Positions 16,155 through 24,004 of a stretch of DNA of 64,000 nt are shown one piece after another; the first letter of the stretch is position 1; each line of letters opens with the position of its first letter. A program made the position numbers and the translations under genes. Origin of the DNA: Duganella phyllosphaerae (lineage in GTDB: Bacteria; Pseudomonadota; Gammaproteobacteria; Burkholderiales; Burkholderiaceae_D). Below the pieces are notes generated by a model. The model saw nothing but the letters and a program-made list of their open reading frames with translations, did no database searches and was not told the DNA's origin. The stretch lies in contig NZ_LROM01000112.1 of NCBI RefSeq assembly GCF_001758785.1, forward strand, positions 1-64,000, read 5' to 3'.

Positions 16155-16254
16155 CGTCATGCCGCATCGGCGGACTGCCGCGCAGGCGGGTATCCAATGT
16201 GCACGCGTTACCGTCAGCGTACAAAAACTGGATGCCCGCCTGCGCGGGGATGCT
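16155..16254. repeat. REP-like inverted doublet, copy B
   Basis: A long unit (GCCGCATCGGCGGACTGCCG followed by CGCAGGCGGG) at 16160-16190 and a short unit (ATGCCCGCCTGCGCGGGGAT) at 16232-16251 face each other, in the opposite relative orientation to copies A and C. It lies between the convergent pyrF and sbcB genes; the rest of 16132-16303 holds nothing else I can identify. Confidence 0.75.
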
Positions 16255-16303
16255 GGTTTTACTACCGGTGGTCGAGGTCGATTTCCCCGGTCGCCATCGC
16301 AAC

Positions 16304-17746
16304 TCAATGCGCCGGCGCCACCATTTCCGCGTACTCGTACAAATCCGCCAGGATCTGTTCGGCCCGCTCGTCGGCGTCCTGCTGCAGCTGATCGATCTCG
16401 CCGAAGAACTGGTCGATGGTCCGCGCGCCGCCGGTGCCTTCGTAGAAGCGTCCGGCGCGGTGCTGCTCCCATTGTTCCATTTCAGCTTCCGACAAGGTTT
16501 CGGGATAGTTGCGGGCGCGGTAGCGGAACACCAGTTCGGCCAGGCGCGCGTCGCCGAACGACGGTGACGCCACGGCCAGCCGCGCCGGGCTTTCCTTGCG
16601 CAGGCTGTCGAGCGTGCGGCGGTCGTCCTTGCTGATGAAGCCGTTGTACAAATCCTCGTCCACGTCGAGCGGTTCGCCCAGCGGGCGGTGGAATACCTGC
16701 GCCCATTCGGCGTCGAGGTTGCGGCCGGCGGCGGCCAGCGCGGCGTTGGCCTTGCTCTGGTCGAGATCGATTCCCCAGCGTGCCGCCATGGCTGGCGACA
16801 GCGTCTTCAGGTTAGACACCAGCATCGGCGACTTGTTCAGGTGGATGCTTTTGACCGGCAGCCGCGTGGTGCCTTCGGGCAGGGCGTCGGTGCGGCTGAA
16901 GATGCGGGTGCGGATGGTGTCGGCGTCGAGCGAGAACAGTTCGGTCGGATCGTAGGTGCAATCCCAGACGATCACTTCGTTCTTGTTGGTCGGGTGCGTG
17001 GCCAGCGGCCACACCAGCGCCAGGCAGCCGCGCTCGGCCGGGAACATGCCCGACACGTGCAGGAACGGCGACCGCAGGTGCGGCGCCAGGTGCATGCCGA
17101 TCTCGTCGGCCACGCGGTCCTTCTTGTGCAGCGCCAGGCAGAAATCGAACAGCTTGGGCTGGTGCTGGCGGATCAGGCGCGCCAGCGCGATGGTGGCGCG
17201 CACATCGGACAGCGCATCGTGCGCGGCCTCGTGCAGCAAGCCGTTGGCTTTGGCCAGGTGCTCGAGTTTAAAGCTGGGCTTGCCGTCTTCCTTCAACGGC
17301 CATTCGATGCCTTCCGGGCGCAGCGCGTAGGTCATGCGCACCACGTCGAGCAAATCCCAGCGGCCGCAGCCGTTTTGCCACTCGCGCGCATACGGATCGA
17401 TCAGGTTACGCCAGAACATGAAGCGGGTGATCTCGTCATCGAAGCGGATGGTGTTGTAGCCGACGCCGATGGTGCCGGGCTCGGAAAACGCCTGCTCGAT
17501 GGTGCGGGCAAACTGGTGTTCGGGCACGCCCCATTCCAGGCACTGCTGCGGCGTGATGCCGGTGATCAGGCACGATTGTGGATCAGGCAAGAAATCATTG
17601 GCCGGCTGGCAATACAGCATGACCGGATCGCCAATCTCGTTGAGCTCGGCATCGGTGCGGATCGCGGCAAATTGCGCCGGGCGATCACGGCGCGCCATGG
17701 CGCCGAAGGTTTCATAGTCGTGCCAGAGGAAAGTCTGTGTGGTCAT
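16304..17746 (-). CDS. sbcB: Exodeoxyribonuclease I
   Basis: The 480-residue protein matches SbcB (E. coli 475). The DEDD exonuclease motifs are present: Asp and Glu in WHDYETFG, Asp in GYNTIRFDDE, and the last acidic position in HEAAHDALSDVRATI. The SH3-like and C-terminal helical parts follow (DRRTLDSLRK, AELVFRYRARNYPETL). It degrades single-stranded DNA 3' to 5' and acts in recombination and mismatch repair. The ATG at 17746 (MTTQTFLWHD) is preferred; an in-frame TTG at 17761 would add five residues. The upstream sequence is a G-rich imperfect repeat with no clear ribosome site. Confidence 0.95.
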   Translation of the reverse strand: MTTQTFLWHDYETFGAMARRDRPAQFAAIRTDAELNEIGDPVMLYCQPANDFLPDPQSCLITGITPQQCLEWGVPEHQFARTIEQAFSEPGTIGVGYNTIRFDDEITRFMFWRNLIDPYAREWQNGCGRWDLLDVVRMTYALRPEGIEWPLKEDGKPSFKLEHLAKANGLLHEAAHDALSDVRATIALARLIRQHQPKLFDFCLALHKKDRVADEIGMHLAPHLRSPFLHVSGMFPAERGCLALVWPLATHPTNKNEVIVWDCTYDPTELFSLDADTIRTRIFSRTDALPEGTTRLPVKSIHLNKSPMLVSNLKTLSPAMAARWGIDLDQSKANAALAAAGRNLDAEWAQVFHRPLGEPLDVDEDLYNGFISKDDRRTLDSLRKESPARLAVASPSFGDARLAELVFRYRARNYPETLSEAEMEQWEQHRAGRFYEGTGGARTIDQFFGEIDQLQQDADERAEQILADLYEYAEMVAPAH

Positions 17747-17780
17747 AAGGGGCAAGGGCAAGGGGCGTATTCAGGGGGGC

Positions 17781-17807
17781 TACAGTTATTTGTAAAACTG
17801 CCGATAA
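17781..17807 (+). promoter_or_regulatory. Sigma-28 (FliA) type promoter of the DUF5610 gene
   Basis: TACAGTTA (17781-17788), 11 bases, then GCCGATAA (17800-17807) matches the flagellar sigma-28 consensus TAAAGTTT-N11-GCCGATAA at 6 of 8 and 8 of 8 positions with the exact spacing. The ATG at 17841 is 33 bases downstream. No competing sigma-70 promoter was seen. Confidence 0.65.
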
Positions 17808-17840
17808 TCGGTACTCAGGCATTGAAAAAGGAGCACTACC

Positions 17841-18539
17841 ATGGCTACTCCAGTCTCCATCCCTTCAACTACCACCAGCAGCATCGGCAGCAGCGGCCCG
17901 CTCAAGGCCAATCAAGCCACCACGGCGGCCGCCACCGACAAAGCGGCGGACATGTCGCCGACGGCCAAGGCCAAGGCGCAGCTTAATGCATCGATCGTGG
18001 AAGCGTCGCTCACGGTGTCGCTCAAATCGGGCAACGATCCGATGTCGGTAATCTTCAAGACCGCGCTCACCGGCATCAACGAGGCGCTAGAGGCCGATTT
18101 CGGCAAGGATGCAATCCAGAATGCATCCGCGCAGGACAATAGCCCGGAAGCCACCGCGAACCGCATTGTATCGCTGTCCACCGGGTTTTACGAAGCGTAC
18201 AAGCGGCAAAACCCGGGCCAGGACGACGAGACCTCGCTCAACAACTTCATGGAGACCATCAAGAAGGGCGTGGAGCAGGGGTTCAAGGAAGCGCGCAGCA
18301 TTCTCGACGGCTTCAAGGTGCTCGATGGCGACCTGTCCACGAACACCGACAAGACCTATGACCTGATCCAGCAGGGCTTTGCCGATTTCATCGCCGCGCA
18401 AAAGGCGCCGCCGCCGGCAGAAAATGCTGCCAGCGCCCTGGCCACGGCTACCGGCAACGCCAGCGCTGCCGTCACCATCACGCCCAAGGCGCCGGACGAT
18501 GGCGCCGGCCGCTTCACCATCGATCCGCCAGCCGTCTAG
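17841..18539 (+). CDS. DUF5610 domain protein, probably in the flagellar regulon
   Basis: The 232-residue protein has a Ser/Thr/Ala-rich N-terminus (1-45), a helical DUF5610 core from about 50 to 190 (KAQLNASIVEASLTVSLKSG, DNSPEATANRIVSLSTGFYE, NNFMETIKKGVEQGFKEA, DKTYDLIQQGFADF) and an Ala/Pro-rich tail. There is no signal peptide or membrane segment. The domain has no known function. AAAGGAG lies 8 bases before the ATG, and an excellent sigma-28 promoter suggests expression with late flagellar genes, though no flagellar gene is in this window. The stop overlaps the stop of the convergent diguanylate cyclase by 4 bases (CTAG). Confidence 0.85.
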   Translation: MATPVSIPSTTTSSIGSSGPLKANQATTAAATDKAADMSPTAKAKAQLNASIVEASLTVSLKSGNDPMSVIFKTALTGINEALEADFGKDAIQNASAQDNSPEATANRIVSLSTGFYEAYKRQNPGQDDETSLNNFMETIKKGVEQGFKEARSILDGFKVLDGDLSTNTDKTYDLIQQGFADFIAAQKAPPPAENAASALATATGNASAAVTITPKAPDDGAGRFTIDPPAV

Positions 18540-19567
18540 CCCGTAAGGTCTTCCTGGACCACGCGGTTGCGGCCCAGTTCCTTGGCGCGGTAGAGCGCGG
18601 CGTCGGCCCTGGCGATCAGGTCTTGCTCGCTTTGCTGCGGTTGCAGCGTGGCCACGCCGAACGAGGCGGTGACGTGTGGCAGCGGCTGGCGCATATCGGC
18701 AAACACCACCGCCTGCTGCATGCGTTCGCACAGCCGTTCGGCCACGGCTACCGCCAGCTTGCCGTTGGTGTCCGGCAGCAGCACCATCATTTCTTCGCCG
18801 CCATAGCGCACCGCGAAGTCGGACGGCCGCAGCGCGCCGCTCAGCACTTGCGCGGCGGTGCGCAGGGCCTGGTCGCCGGCCAGGTGGCCGTGGGTGTCGT
18901 TGAAGCGTTTGAAGTGGTCGAGGTCGATCATGATCAGTGCCAGCGGCGCACCCGAGCTGTGCGCAGTCGCGGCCAGCCTGGGCAGCAGGTCGTTCAGCCA
19001 GGCGCGGTTGTACAGCCCGGTCAGGCCGTCGTTCATCGACAGCCGGCGGTAGAACTCGCCGAGCTTCTGGCGCGTGCGCAACTGGGCATTGGCGGCGCGG
19101 ATGCGGAACGACAGCAGCCGCAACAGGTTGCGCGCCACCACGTTGGACTGGTCGATCAGTTTCCACACCAGGTCCGCTTCGATCACCAGTATGTCGCTGT
19201 CTTCGAGCGCAGTGATGCGCGACAGGTTGGCTTCTTCGTCCAGCACCGATTGCTCGCCCACGCTTTCGCCCGGCAGCACCTTGCTGACGCTGCCGTTGCC
19301 ATCTGCCATGCCGGTGTTGCTGTCGGTTTCCACGGCCAGCACGCCGCGCAGCACGATGTACAACTGGGCCTGGTTCGATTCGACTACCGCCTTGCCGGCT
19401 TCCAGGCGCATGACGGGGCAGTTGGCCAGCAGCCTGGCGACGGCGGCGTCGTCGTTGGCGTCGCGCAGGAGCTGCAAATCGCCGGGCTGGTAGCCGGCGC
19501 TGCCGAAGGTGCTGATCTGTTTCAAGGTGGTTCTTTCAATGGCGCAGCGATGAGTGCTGGCAGGCAT
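18536..19567 (-). CDS. Diguanylate cyclase with N-terminal cyclic-nucleotide-binding-like domain
   Basis: The 343-residue protein has a cNMP-binding-like beta barrel at about 35-150 (LEAGKAVVESNQAQLYIVLRG, LPGESVGEQSVLD) and a GGDEF domain from about 175 (LTGLYNRAWL, IDLDHFKRFNDTHGH). The signature reads RYGGEEM: GGEE keeps the active acidic pair, with Met in place of the usual Phe. An inhibitory-site RxxD (RPSD) lies five residues before the signature, so product inhibition by c-di-GMP is expected. The enzyme should be cytoplasmic. The start at 19567 is uncertain because no good ribosome site precedes it. It is convergent with the DUF5610 gene. Confidence 0.88.
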   Translation of the reverse strand: MPASTHRCAIERTTLKQISTFGSAGYQPGDLQLLRDANDDAAVARLLANCPVMRLEAGKAVVESNQAQLYIVLRGVLAVETDSNTGMADGNGSVSKVLPGESVGEQSVLDEEANLSRITALEDSDILVIEADLVWKLIDQSNVVARNLLRLLSFRIRAANAQLRTRQKLGEFYRRLSMNDGLTGLYNRAWLNDLLPRLAATAHSSGAPLALIMIDLDHFKRFNDTHGHLAGDQALRTAAQVLSGALRPSDFAVRYGGEEMMVLLPDTNGKLAVAVAERLCERMQQAVVFADMRQPLPHVTASFGVATLQPQQSEQDLIARADAALYRAKELGRNRVVQEDLTG

Positions 19568-19666
19568 TTCTCATGATAGCCCAAACGCCTATACGCGGTC
19601 ACGCCGGGTAATGAAACTGGTGTAAATTTTACACAGCGCTCGGTTGCATGATGTAGTCTGTCGGGC

Positions 19667-20452
19667 ATGACACTCACCTTTACCGACGCTATCGGCACGC
19701 AGCACCAGGCCGACCCCGACGCCCGCATCGTCTCGCTGGTGCCCTCGATTACCGAGCTGCTGTGCGACCTCGGCCTGGCGCCGCAACTGGTCGGCCGCAC
19801 CGGCTTTTGCATCCATCCAGCCGAACTGGTGCGCGATATCCCCAAGGTGGGTGGCACCAAGGACGTCAATATCGAGAAGATCCGCGCGCTCGCACCCACC
19901 CACCTGGTGGTCAATATCGACGAGAACGAGGAAGAGACGGCCGACCTGCTGGCCGAGTTTGTTCCCAACATCATTGTCACCCATCCGCTCGGGCCGCAAG
20001 ACAACCTGGCGCTGGCGCGCCTGCTCGGCGGCGTGTTTGGCCGCGATGAGGCAGCCGCACGCTGGTGCGCCGAGTTCGAAGCCGAATACGCGGCGCTGCA
20101 GGCCAGCCCGAAAGGCCCGCCGCAAACGATGTTGTACGTGATCTGGCAAGACCCGTGGATGACGATTTCGCCCGACACTTATATCGCCCGCATGCTGGCC
20201 GAAATCGGCTGGCAGGTACCAAGCCTGGGCGACGTGCGCTATCCGCAGTTCCGCTGGTCGCCAGAGCTGGTCAATGGTATCGATGGCGTGTTGTTGTCGA
20301 GCGAACCGTACCGGTTCACCGAGGCGCATGTGCATGCGCTCGAGCAGCAGATCGGCAAGCCGGTACTGCTGGTCGATGGGGAAATGTTGTCGTGGTATGG
20401 CAGTCGCGCGCTGGCGGGGCTGAAGTACTTGCGGCAACTGGCCCGGGAGTAA
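19667..20452 (+). CDS. BtuF-like helical-backbone metal/cobalamin receptor without signal peptide
   Basis: The 261-residue protein has the class III periplasmic binding fold pattern (RIVSLVPSITELLCDLGL, VGRTGFCIHPAE, VNIEKIRALAPTHLVV, then an interdomain helix and QTMLYVIWQDPWMTI). Such proteins bind cobalamin or ferric siderophores for ABC import. However, the N-terminus MTLTFTDAIG goes straight into the domain and has no signal peptide or lipobox, and no permease or ATPase gene is adjacent. It may act in the cytoplasm or be a relic. The ribosome site is weak. It is divergent from the diguanylate cyclase. Confidence 0.8.
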   Translation: MTLTFTDAIGTQHQADPDARIVSLVPSITELLCDLGLAPQLVGRTGFCIHPAELVRDIPKVGGTKDVNIEKIRALAPTHLVVNIDENEEETADLLAEFVPNIIVTHPLGPQDNLALARLLGGVFGRDEAAARWCAEFEAEYAALQASPKGPPQTMLYVIWQDPWMTISPDTYIARMLAEIGWQVPSLGDVRYPQFRWSPELVNGIDGVLLSSEPYRFTEAHVHALEQQIGKPVLLVDGEMLSWYGSRALAGLKYLRQLARE

Positions 20453-20487
20453 TGCCGGGCCGCTGCCTGCGCTGGGTAAAGCGAGGG

Positions 20488-20865
20488 TTACTTCACGTCT
20501 TCTTCGACGTCGTCTTCGACCGGCACGGCATCCTTGGCGGAGTGGTGCTTGTCCTTGTCTTGCAGACGGCCCAGGGCGCTGTCGATCGCGCGCTTGAGCT
20601 TGGCAGAAGCCCCGCCGATGGCCTGGTGCAAGGTGGCGCTATGGTCGCTGACGGCAATCGGCTTGTAGCCGGTAATGCGGGCTTCCATCAGGCAGCGGTT
20701 GTCGCCGTCGGCCGACTTCTGGCCCAGGTTGTCGCTGAGGTGTACTTCGACGCTGGTGATCTGTTCGCCGAACCGGTGGAGTGAATCGCTGACGACGGTG
20801 CGTACATGGTCATGAAGGCCTGCATGAACGGCGACGGTCTTATCGGAATTAACATTGATTTGCAT
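20488..20865 (-). CDS. HPF/RaiA-family ribosome hibernation protein
   Basis: The 125-residue protein has the N-terminal beta-alpha fold of the HPF/RaiA (S30AE) family: MQINVNSDKTVAVHAGLHDHV, then ITSVEVHLSDN and CLMEARITGYKPIAVSD, followed by an acidic-basic tail. The family binds 30S subunits and silences ribosomes in stationary phase or stress. AGGAG precedes the ATG by 6 bases. The tail (AKDAVPVEDDVEEDVK) is short, so this is not the long HPF form. It lies alone between the BtuF-like gene and the DUF1345 gene. Confidence 0.82.
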   Translation of the reverse strand: MQINVNSDKTVAVHAGLHDHVRTVVSDSLHRFGEQITSVEVHLSDNLGQKSADGDNRCLMEARITGYKPIAVSDHSATLHQAIGGASAKLKRAIDSALGRLQDKDKHHSAKDAVPVEDDVEEDVK

Positions 20866-20977
20866 ACGATTGCTCCTGTCTTTTTGTTTGTCTGCGAAAT
20901 CATATTACTCCTTTTATCCTTAGGTTCGCGTTAAATACCCCACCTTCGATAACAACCATACTCATCGGTTTATAAGC

Positions 20978-21637
20978 TCAGTTGATGAGCGACGCTGCAA
21001 TGTTGATCGACAGCCCAAGGATGGCCAGGTTGTAGAAGAAGCACAGCACCGACTGGCCCAGCACCACCTTGCGCATGCGCCGGCTGCGCACGGTCACGTC
21101 CGAGGTCTGCACCGCCACCGAGATCGTGAACGAGAAATACAAAAAGTCCCAGTAGTGCGGTTGCAGGTTGCGATCCGGAAAGCCCAGCAGCGGCTCGCTG
21201 TCCTTGCTGGTGTAGTACAGGTGGGCATAGTGCGAGCAGAACATCACGCCCACCATCAGCCACGAGCCGATCACGGTCAGCACCACGAACGCGTATTGCA
21301 GCGGCAGGTCGGCGGGATGGTCTTTCAGCGACGCCAGTTGCAGCACGATGGCCGCGAGCGAAATCATGATCGCCACCGACAGCGTGGCCAGGATCACCGG
21401 GCCTTTTTCGTCCTGGCGGCAGGCGGCGCGGCGGATGTCGTGGTGGTCGGCGCGCACCATCATCGACCCCATCGTCAACAGGTACAGCCACACCGTCACG
21501 TCCCACGCCGTGAGCAGGCGCGTGAGCCAGTGCCAGCCCTCGGGCAGGAACGGCCATACCAGCGCGCCGACCGCCACCGACAGGCTCAGGTGCGGACGGC
21601 TGTGGATGATGCGCGGTATGGTCGGGCGCCAGCTCAC
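20978..21637 (-). CDS. DUF1345 membrane protein
   Basis: The 219-residue protein has about five membrane helices (LSLSVAVGALVWPFL, VTVWLYLLTMGSMM, ILATLSVAIMISLAAIVLQL, YAFVVLTVIGSWLMVGVMF, GQSVLCFFYNLAILGLSINI) and the family motif YWDFLYFSFTISVAVQTSDV. Its function is unknown. Translation should start at the GTG at 21637, because this GTG overlaps the TGA of the MFS gene (GTGA) and AAGGTG is placed just before it. The four-base overlap indicates translational coupling with the MFS transporter. Confidence 0.85.
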   Translation of the reverse strand: MSWRPTIPRIIHSRPHLSLSVAVGALVWPFLPEGWHWLTRLLTAWDVTVWLYLLTMGSMMVRADHHDIRRAACRQDEKGPVILATLSVAIMISLAAIVLQLASLKDHPADLPLQYAFVVLTVIGSWLMVGVMFCSHYAHLYYTSKDSEPLLGFPDRNLQPHYWDFLYFSFTISVAVQTSDVTVRSRRMRKVVLGQSVLCFFYNLAILGLSINIAASLIN

Positions 21638-22884
21638 GGGGTCACCTTCTTCTGGTCGTGCGGGAAGCGGTCCATGCGCGAGAGCACCGGGAACAGGTAA
21701 GCCCACAGGCCGGTCACCACCAGCGTGGCGGCGCCGCCGAACAGCACTGCGCGCGTCAGTCCCATCCAGCCGGCGGTCACGCCCGATTCGAATTCACCGA
21801 GTTCGTTGGAGGCGCCGATGAACACCGAGTTGACCGCGCTCACGCGGCCACGGATGTGGTCCGGGGTTTCGTACTGCACCAGCAGGTGGCGCACGTACAC
21901 GCTGACCATGTCGCCCATGCCCATCAGGAACAGCGCGACCAGCGCGACGATGAAGGTCGAGGTGGCGCCCAGCACCAGCGTGCCCAGGCCGAAGATCGCC
22001 ACGCCGCCGAACATCCAGGCCCCCACCCGGCGCGTGATCGGGAAGAAGGCCAGCCCGATCGAACACAGCGCGGCGCCGATGCCGGGCGCGGAGCGCAGCA
22101 TGCCCAGGCCCTGCGGCCCCACGTGCAGCACGTCGTGCGCCAGCGCCGGCAGCAGCGCGGTGGCGCCGCCGAACAGCACCGCGAACAGGTCGAGCGAAAT
22201 CGCGCCCAGCACCACCGGGCGCGAACGCACGAAGCGCAGGCCTTCGAGCACCGTGTGCCAGGTGGCCGGTTCACGGTTGCTCGGCTGCTTGACCGACTTG
22301 ACCAGGCACATCAGGATCACCGAGACCACCAGCATGCTCGACGAAACCATATAAACCGTTTTCGGACCGGCCAGGTAGAACAGGCCACCCAGGGTAGGGC
22401 CCATGATCACGGCCACGTGCATGCTGGAAGAACTGAGCGCCACCGCCTTGCCGAAGCTCTCGGGCGGCACCAGGTTGACCAGGATCGCCTGCGTGGCCGG
22501 CCCCATGAAGGCGCGCGCGCTGCCGAACAGCACCAGCACCGCGAACACCGGCCACACTTGCGTCAGGCCCGCGTAGGTAAAGGCCAGCAGCGACAGGCCG
22601 CACAGCAGTTGCGCGGCCAGCGCGCCGGCGATCAGGTTGCGGCGGTTGTAGCGGTCGGCCGCGTGGCCGGCGATCAGGATCAAGAGCAGGAACGGCGCAA
22701 ACTGCGCCAGACCGATCAGGCCCAGGTCGAACAGGTTGCCGGTCATCGAATAGACTTGCCAGCCGATGGCGACGTTCTGCATTTGCACGGCCAGGGTGCC
22801 GAGGGTGCGGGCAAACAGGTAAAAGGTGAAGTTGCGGTGACGCAGGACGCTGAAACCGTTGGAGACTGTGGGACTGGCGGACAT
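21634..22884 (-). CDS. MFS transporter, EntS-like
   Basis: The 416-residue protein has about 12 membrane helices and MFS loop motifs (GHAADRYNRRNLI, YVRHLLVQYETPDHIRGRVSAV). The arrangement with LRHRNFTFYLFARTLGTLAVQMQ at the N-terminus and the VNSVFIGASNELGEFESG segment is typical of the MFS_3/EntS group, which includes siderophore exporters; the substrate is not determinable. It is in the inner membrane. Its stop overlaps the GTG start of the DUF1345 gene, so the two products are probably made together. Confidence 0.88.
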   Translation of the reverse strand: MSASPTVSNGFSVLRHRNFTFYLFARTLGTLAVQMQNVAIGWQVYSMTGNLFDLGLIGLAQFAPFLLLILIAGHAADRYNRRNLIAGALAAQLLCGLSLLAFTYAGLTQVWPVFAVLVLFGSARAFMGPATQAILVNLVPPESFGKAVALSSSSMHVAVIMGPTLGGLFYLAGPKTVYMVSSSMLVVSVILMCLVKSVKQPSNREPATWHTVLEGLRFVRSRPVVLGAISLDLFAVLFGGATALLPALAHDVLHVGPQGLGMLRSAPGIGAALCSIGLAFFPITRRVGAWMFGGVAIFGLGTLVLGATSTFIVALVALFLMGMGDMVSVYVRHLLVQYETPDHIRGRVSAVNSVFIGASNELGEFESGVTAGWMGLTRAVLFGGAATLVVTGLWAYLFPVLSRMDRFPHDQKKVTP

Positions 22885-22951
22885 GAAGGCTTTCAGGGAG
22901 CAGAGCCCTGGGACTCTGCATCCCCGGCCCTGCTGGTCGATGCGATGACGA

Positions 22952-23992
22952 TTATTTGATCAAACCCGGTTGGTGCAGATCGGCTTCGGTGGTGAAGGCG
23001 TCGGCGTAGAACTCCTGCTCCGGCAGGCCGCACCGGGCCACGAAGTCGCGCAGCGCCGCCTCGACCATCAACGGTGCGCCGCAGGCATACACCTGGTGAC
23101 CCGACAGGTCGGGCAGGTCGTTGACCACGGCCTGGTGCACGAAGCCGGTACGCCCGGACCAGTTGTCTTCGGGCAGGGCGTTCGAGACTACCGGCACGTA
23201 GGTGAAGTTGGGCAGGATCGCTTTCCACTGGCGGCACAGCGCGTCCATGTACAGGTCTTGCGGGCGGCGTCCGCCCCAGTACAGGGTCATCGGGCGGGAA
23301 GAATTCTCGGCGCGCAGGTGTTCGACGATGGCCTTGATCGGTGCAAAGCCGGTGCCGGAGGCCAGCAGCACCATCGGCTTGTCGCTGTCGTCGCGCACGA
23401 AGAACGTGCCCATCGGGCCTTCGAAGCGCAGGATGTCGCGCTCCTTCATGGTGGTAAATACCTGGTCGGTAAACAGGCCGCCGGGCAGGTGGCGGATGTG
23501 CAGCGTGAGCGGCAGGTCCTGTCCCGGCGCGGTGGCGATGCTGTAGCTGCGGCGTTTGCCGTCGCGCAGCAGGAATTCGACGTACTGGCCGGCGCGGAAC
23601 TTGAGCGTCTCGTTCGCTGGCAGTTGCAAGGTCATCACGATGACGTCCGGCGCGACTTTTTCGAGCGAGGAGACGCGCGACGGCATCTTGCGGATCGGGT
23701 ATTCGGCGCTGCCGGCCACTTCGCGCGCCTCGATCACCAGGTCGGCGGCGGTGGTGGCGCAACAGAACAGTGCGAAGCCGGCCGCTTCCTCGTCCAGGCT
23801 CAGGGCCCGTTCCTGGTGCGCCTTGTGGGTGACGGCGCCTTCGATGACCTTGCCCTTGCACGAGCTGCAAGCGCCGTTTTTGCAACCGTAGGGCAGTCCC
23901 ACGCCGGCGCGGATGGCGGCTGCGAGGATGGTTTCATCCTCGTCGCACGGGAATTGGTGGCCGCTAGGCTGTACAGTAATTTGAAACGTCAT
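22952..23992 (-). CDS. 2Fe-2S ferredoxin-reductase (CDP-6-deoxyglucoseen reductase-like)
   Basis: The 346-residue protein has an N-terminal plant-type 2Fe-2S domain with the cluster Cys residues in CKNGACSSC and a fourth Cys in ALFCCAT (residues about 37-85), then an FAD-binding barrel (RSYSIATAPG) and an NAD(P)-binding lobe (VLLASGTGFAPIKAI, QVYACGAP). The order ferredoxin-FAD-NAD is that of AscD/phenol-hydroxylase-type reductases. The partner oxygenase or dehydratase is not adjacent. AAGGA lies 6-7 bases before the ATG. The start codon is only 12 bases from the divergent SDR start. Confidence 0.9.
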   Translation of the reverse strand: MTFQITVQPSGHQFPCDEDETILAAAIRAGVGLPYGCKNGACSSCKGKVIEGAVTHKAHQERALSLDEEAAGFALFCCATTAADLVIEAREVAGSAEYPIRKMPSRVSSLEKVAPDVIVMTLQLPANETLKFRAGQYVEFLLRDGKRRSYSIATAPGQDLPLTLHIRHLPGGLFTDQVFTTMKERDILRFEGPMGTFFVRDDSDKPMVLLASGTGFAPIKAIVEHLRAENSSRPMTLYWGGRRPQDLYMDALCRQWKAILPNFTYVPVVSNALPEDNWSGRTGFVHQAVVNDLPDLSGHQVYACGAPLMVEAALRDFVARCGLPEQEFYADAFTTEADLHQPGLIK

Positions 23993-23997
23993 ACAAT
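23992..23997 (+). promoter_or_regulatory. Candidate -10 of a leaderless SDR transcript
   Basis: TACAAT lies 7 bases before the ATG at 24005, so transcription would start at the start codon. There is no ribosome site for that gene. The gap between this gene and the divergent reductase start is only 12 bases, so the promoter must lie inside the other gene. Confidence 0.35.
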
Positions 23998-24004
23998 CCT
24001 TCAG

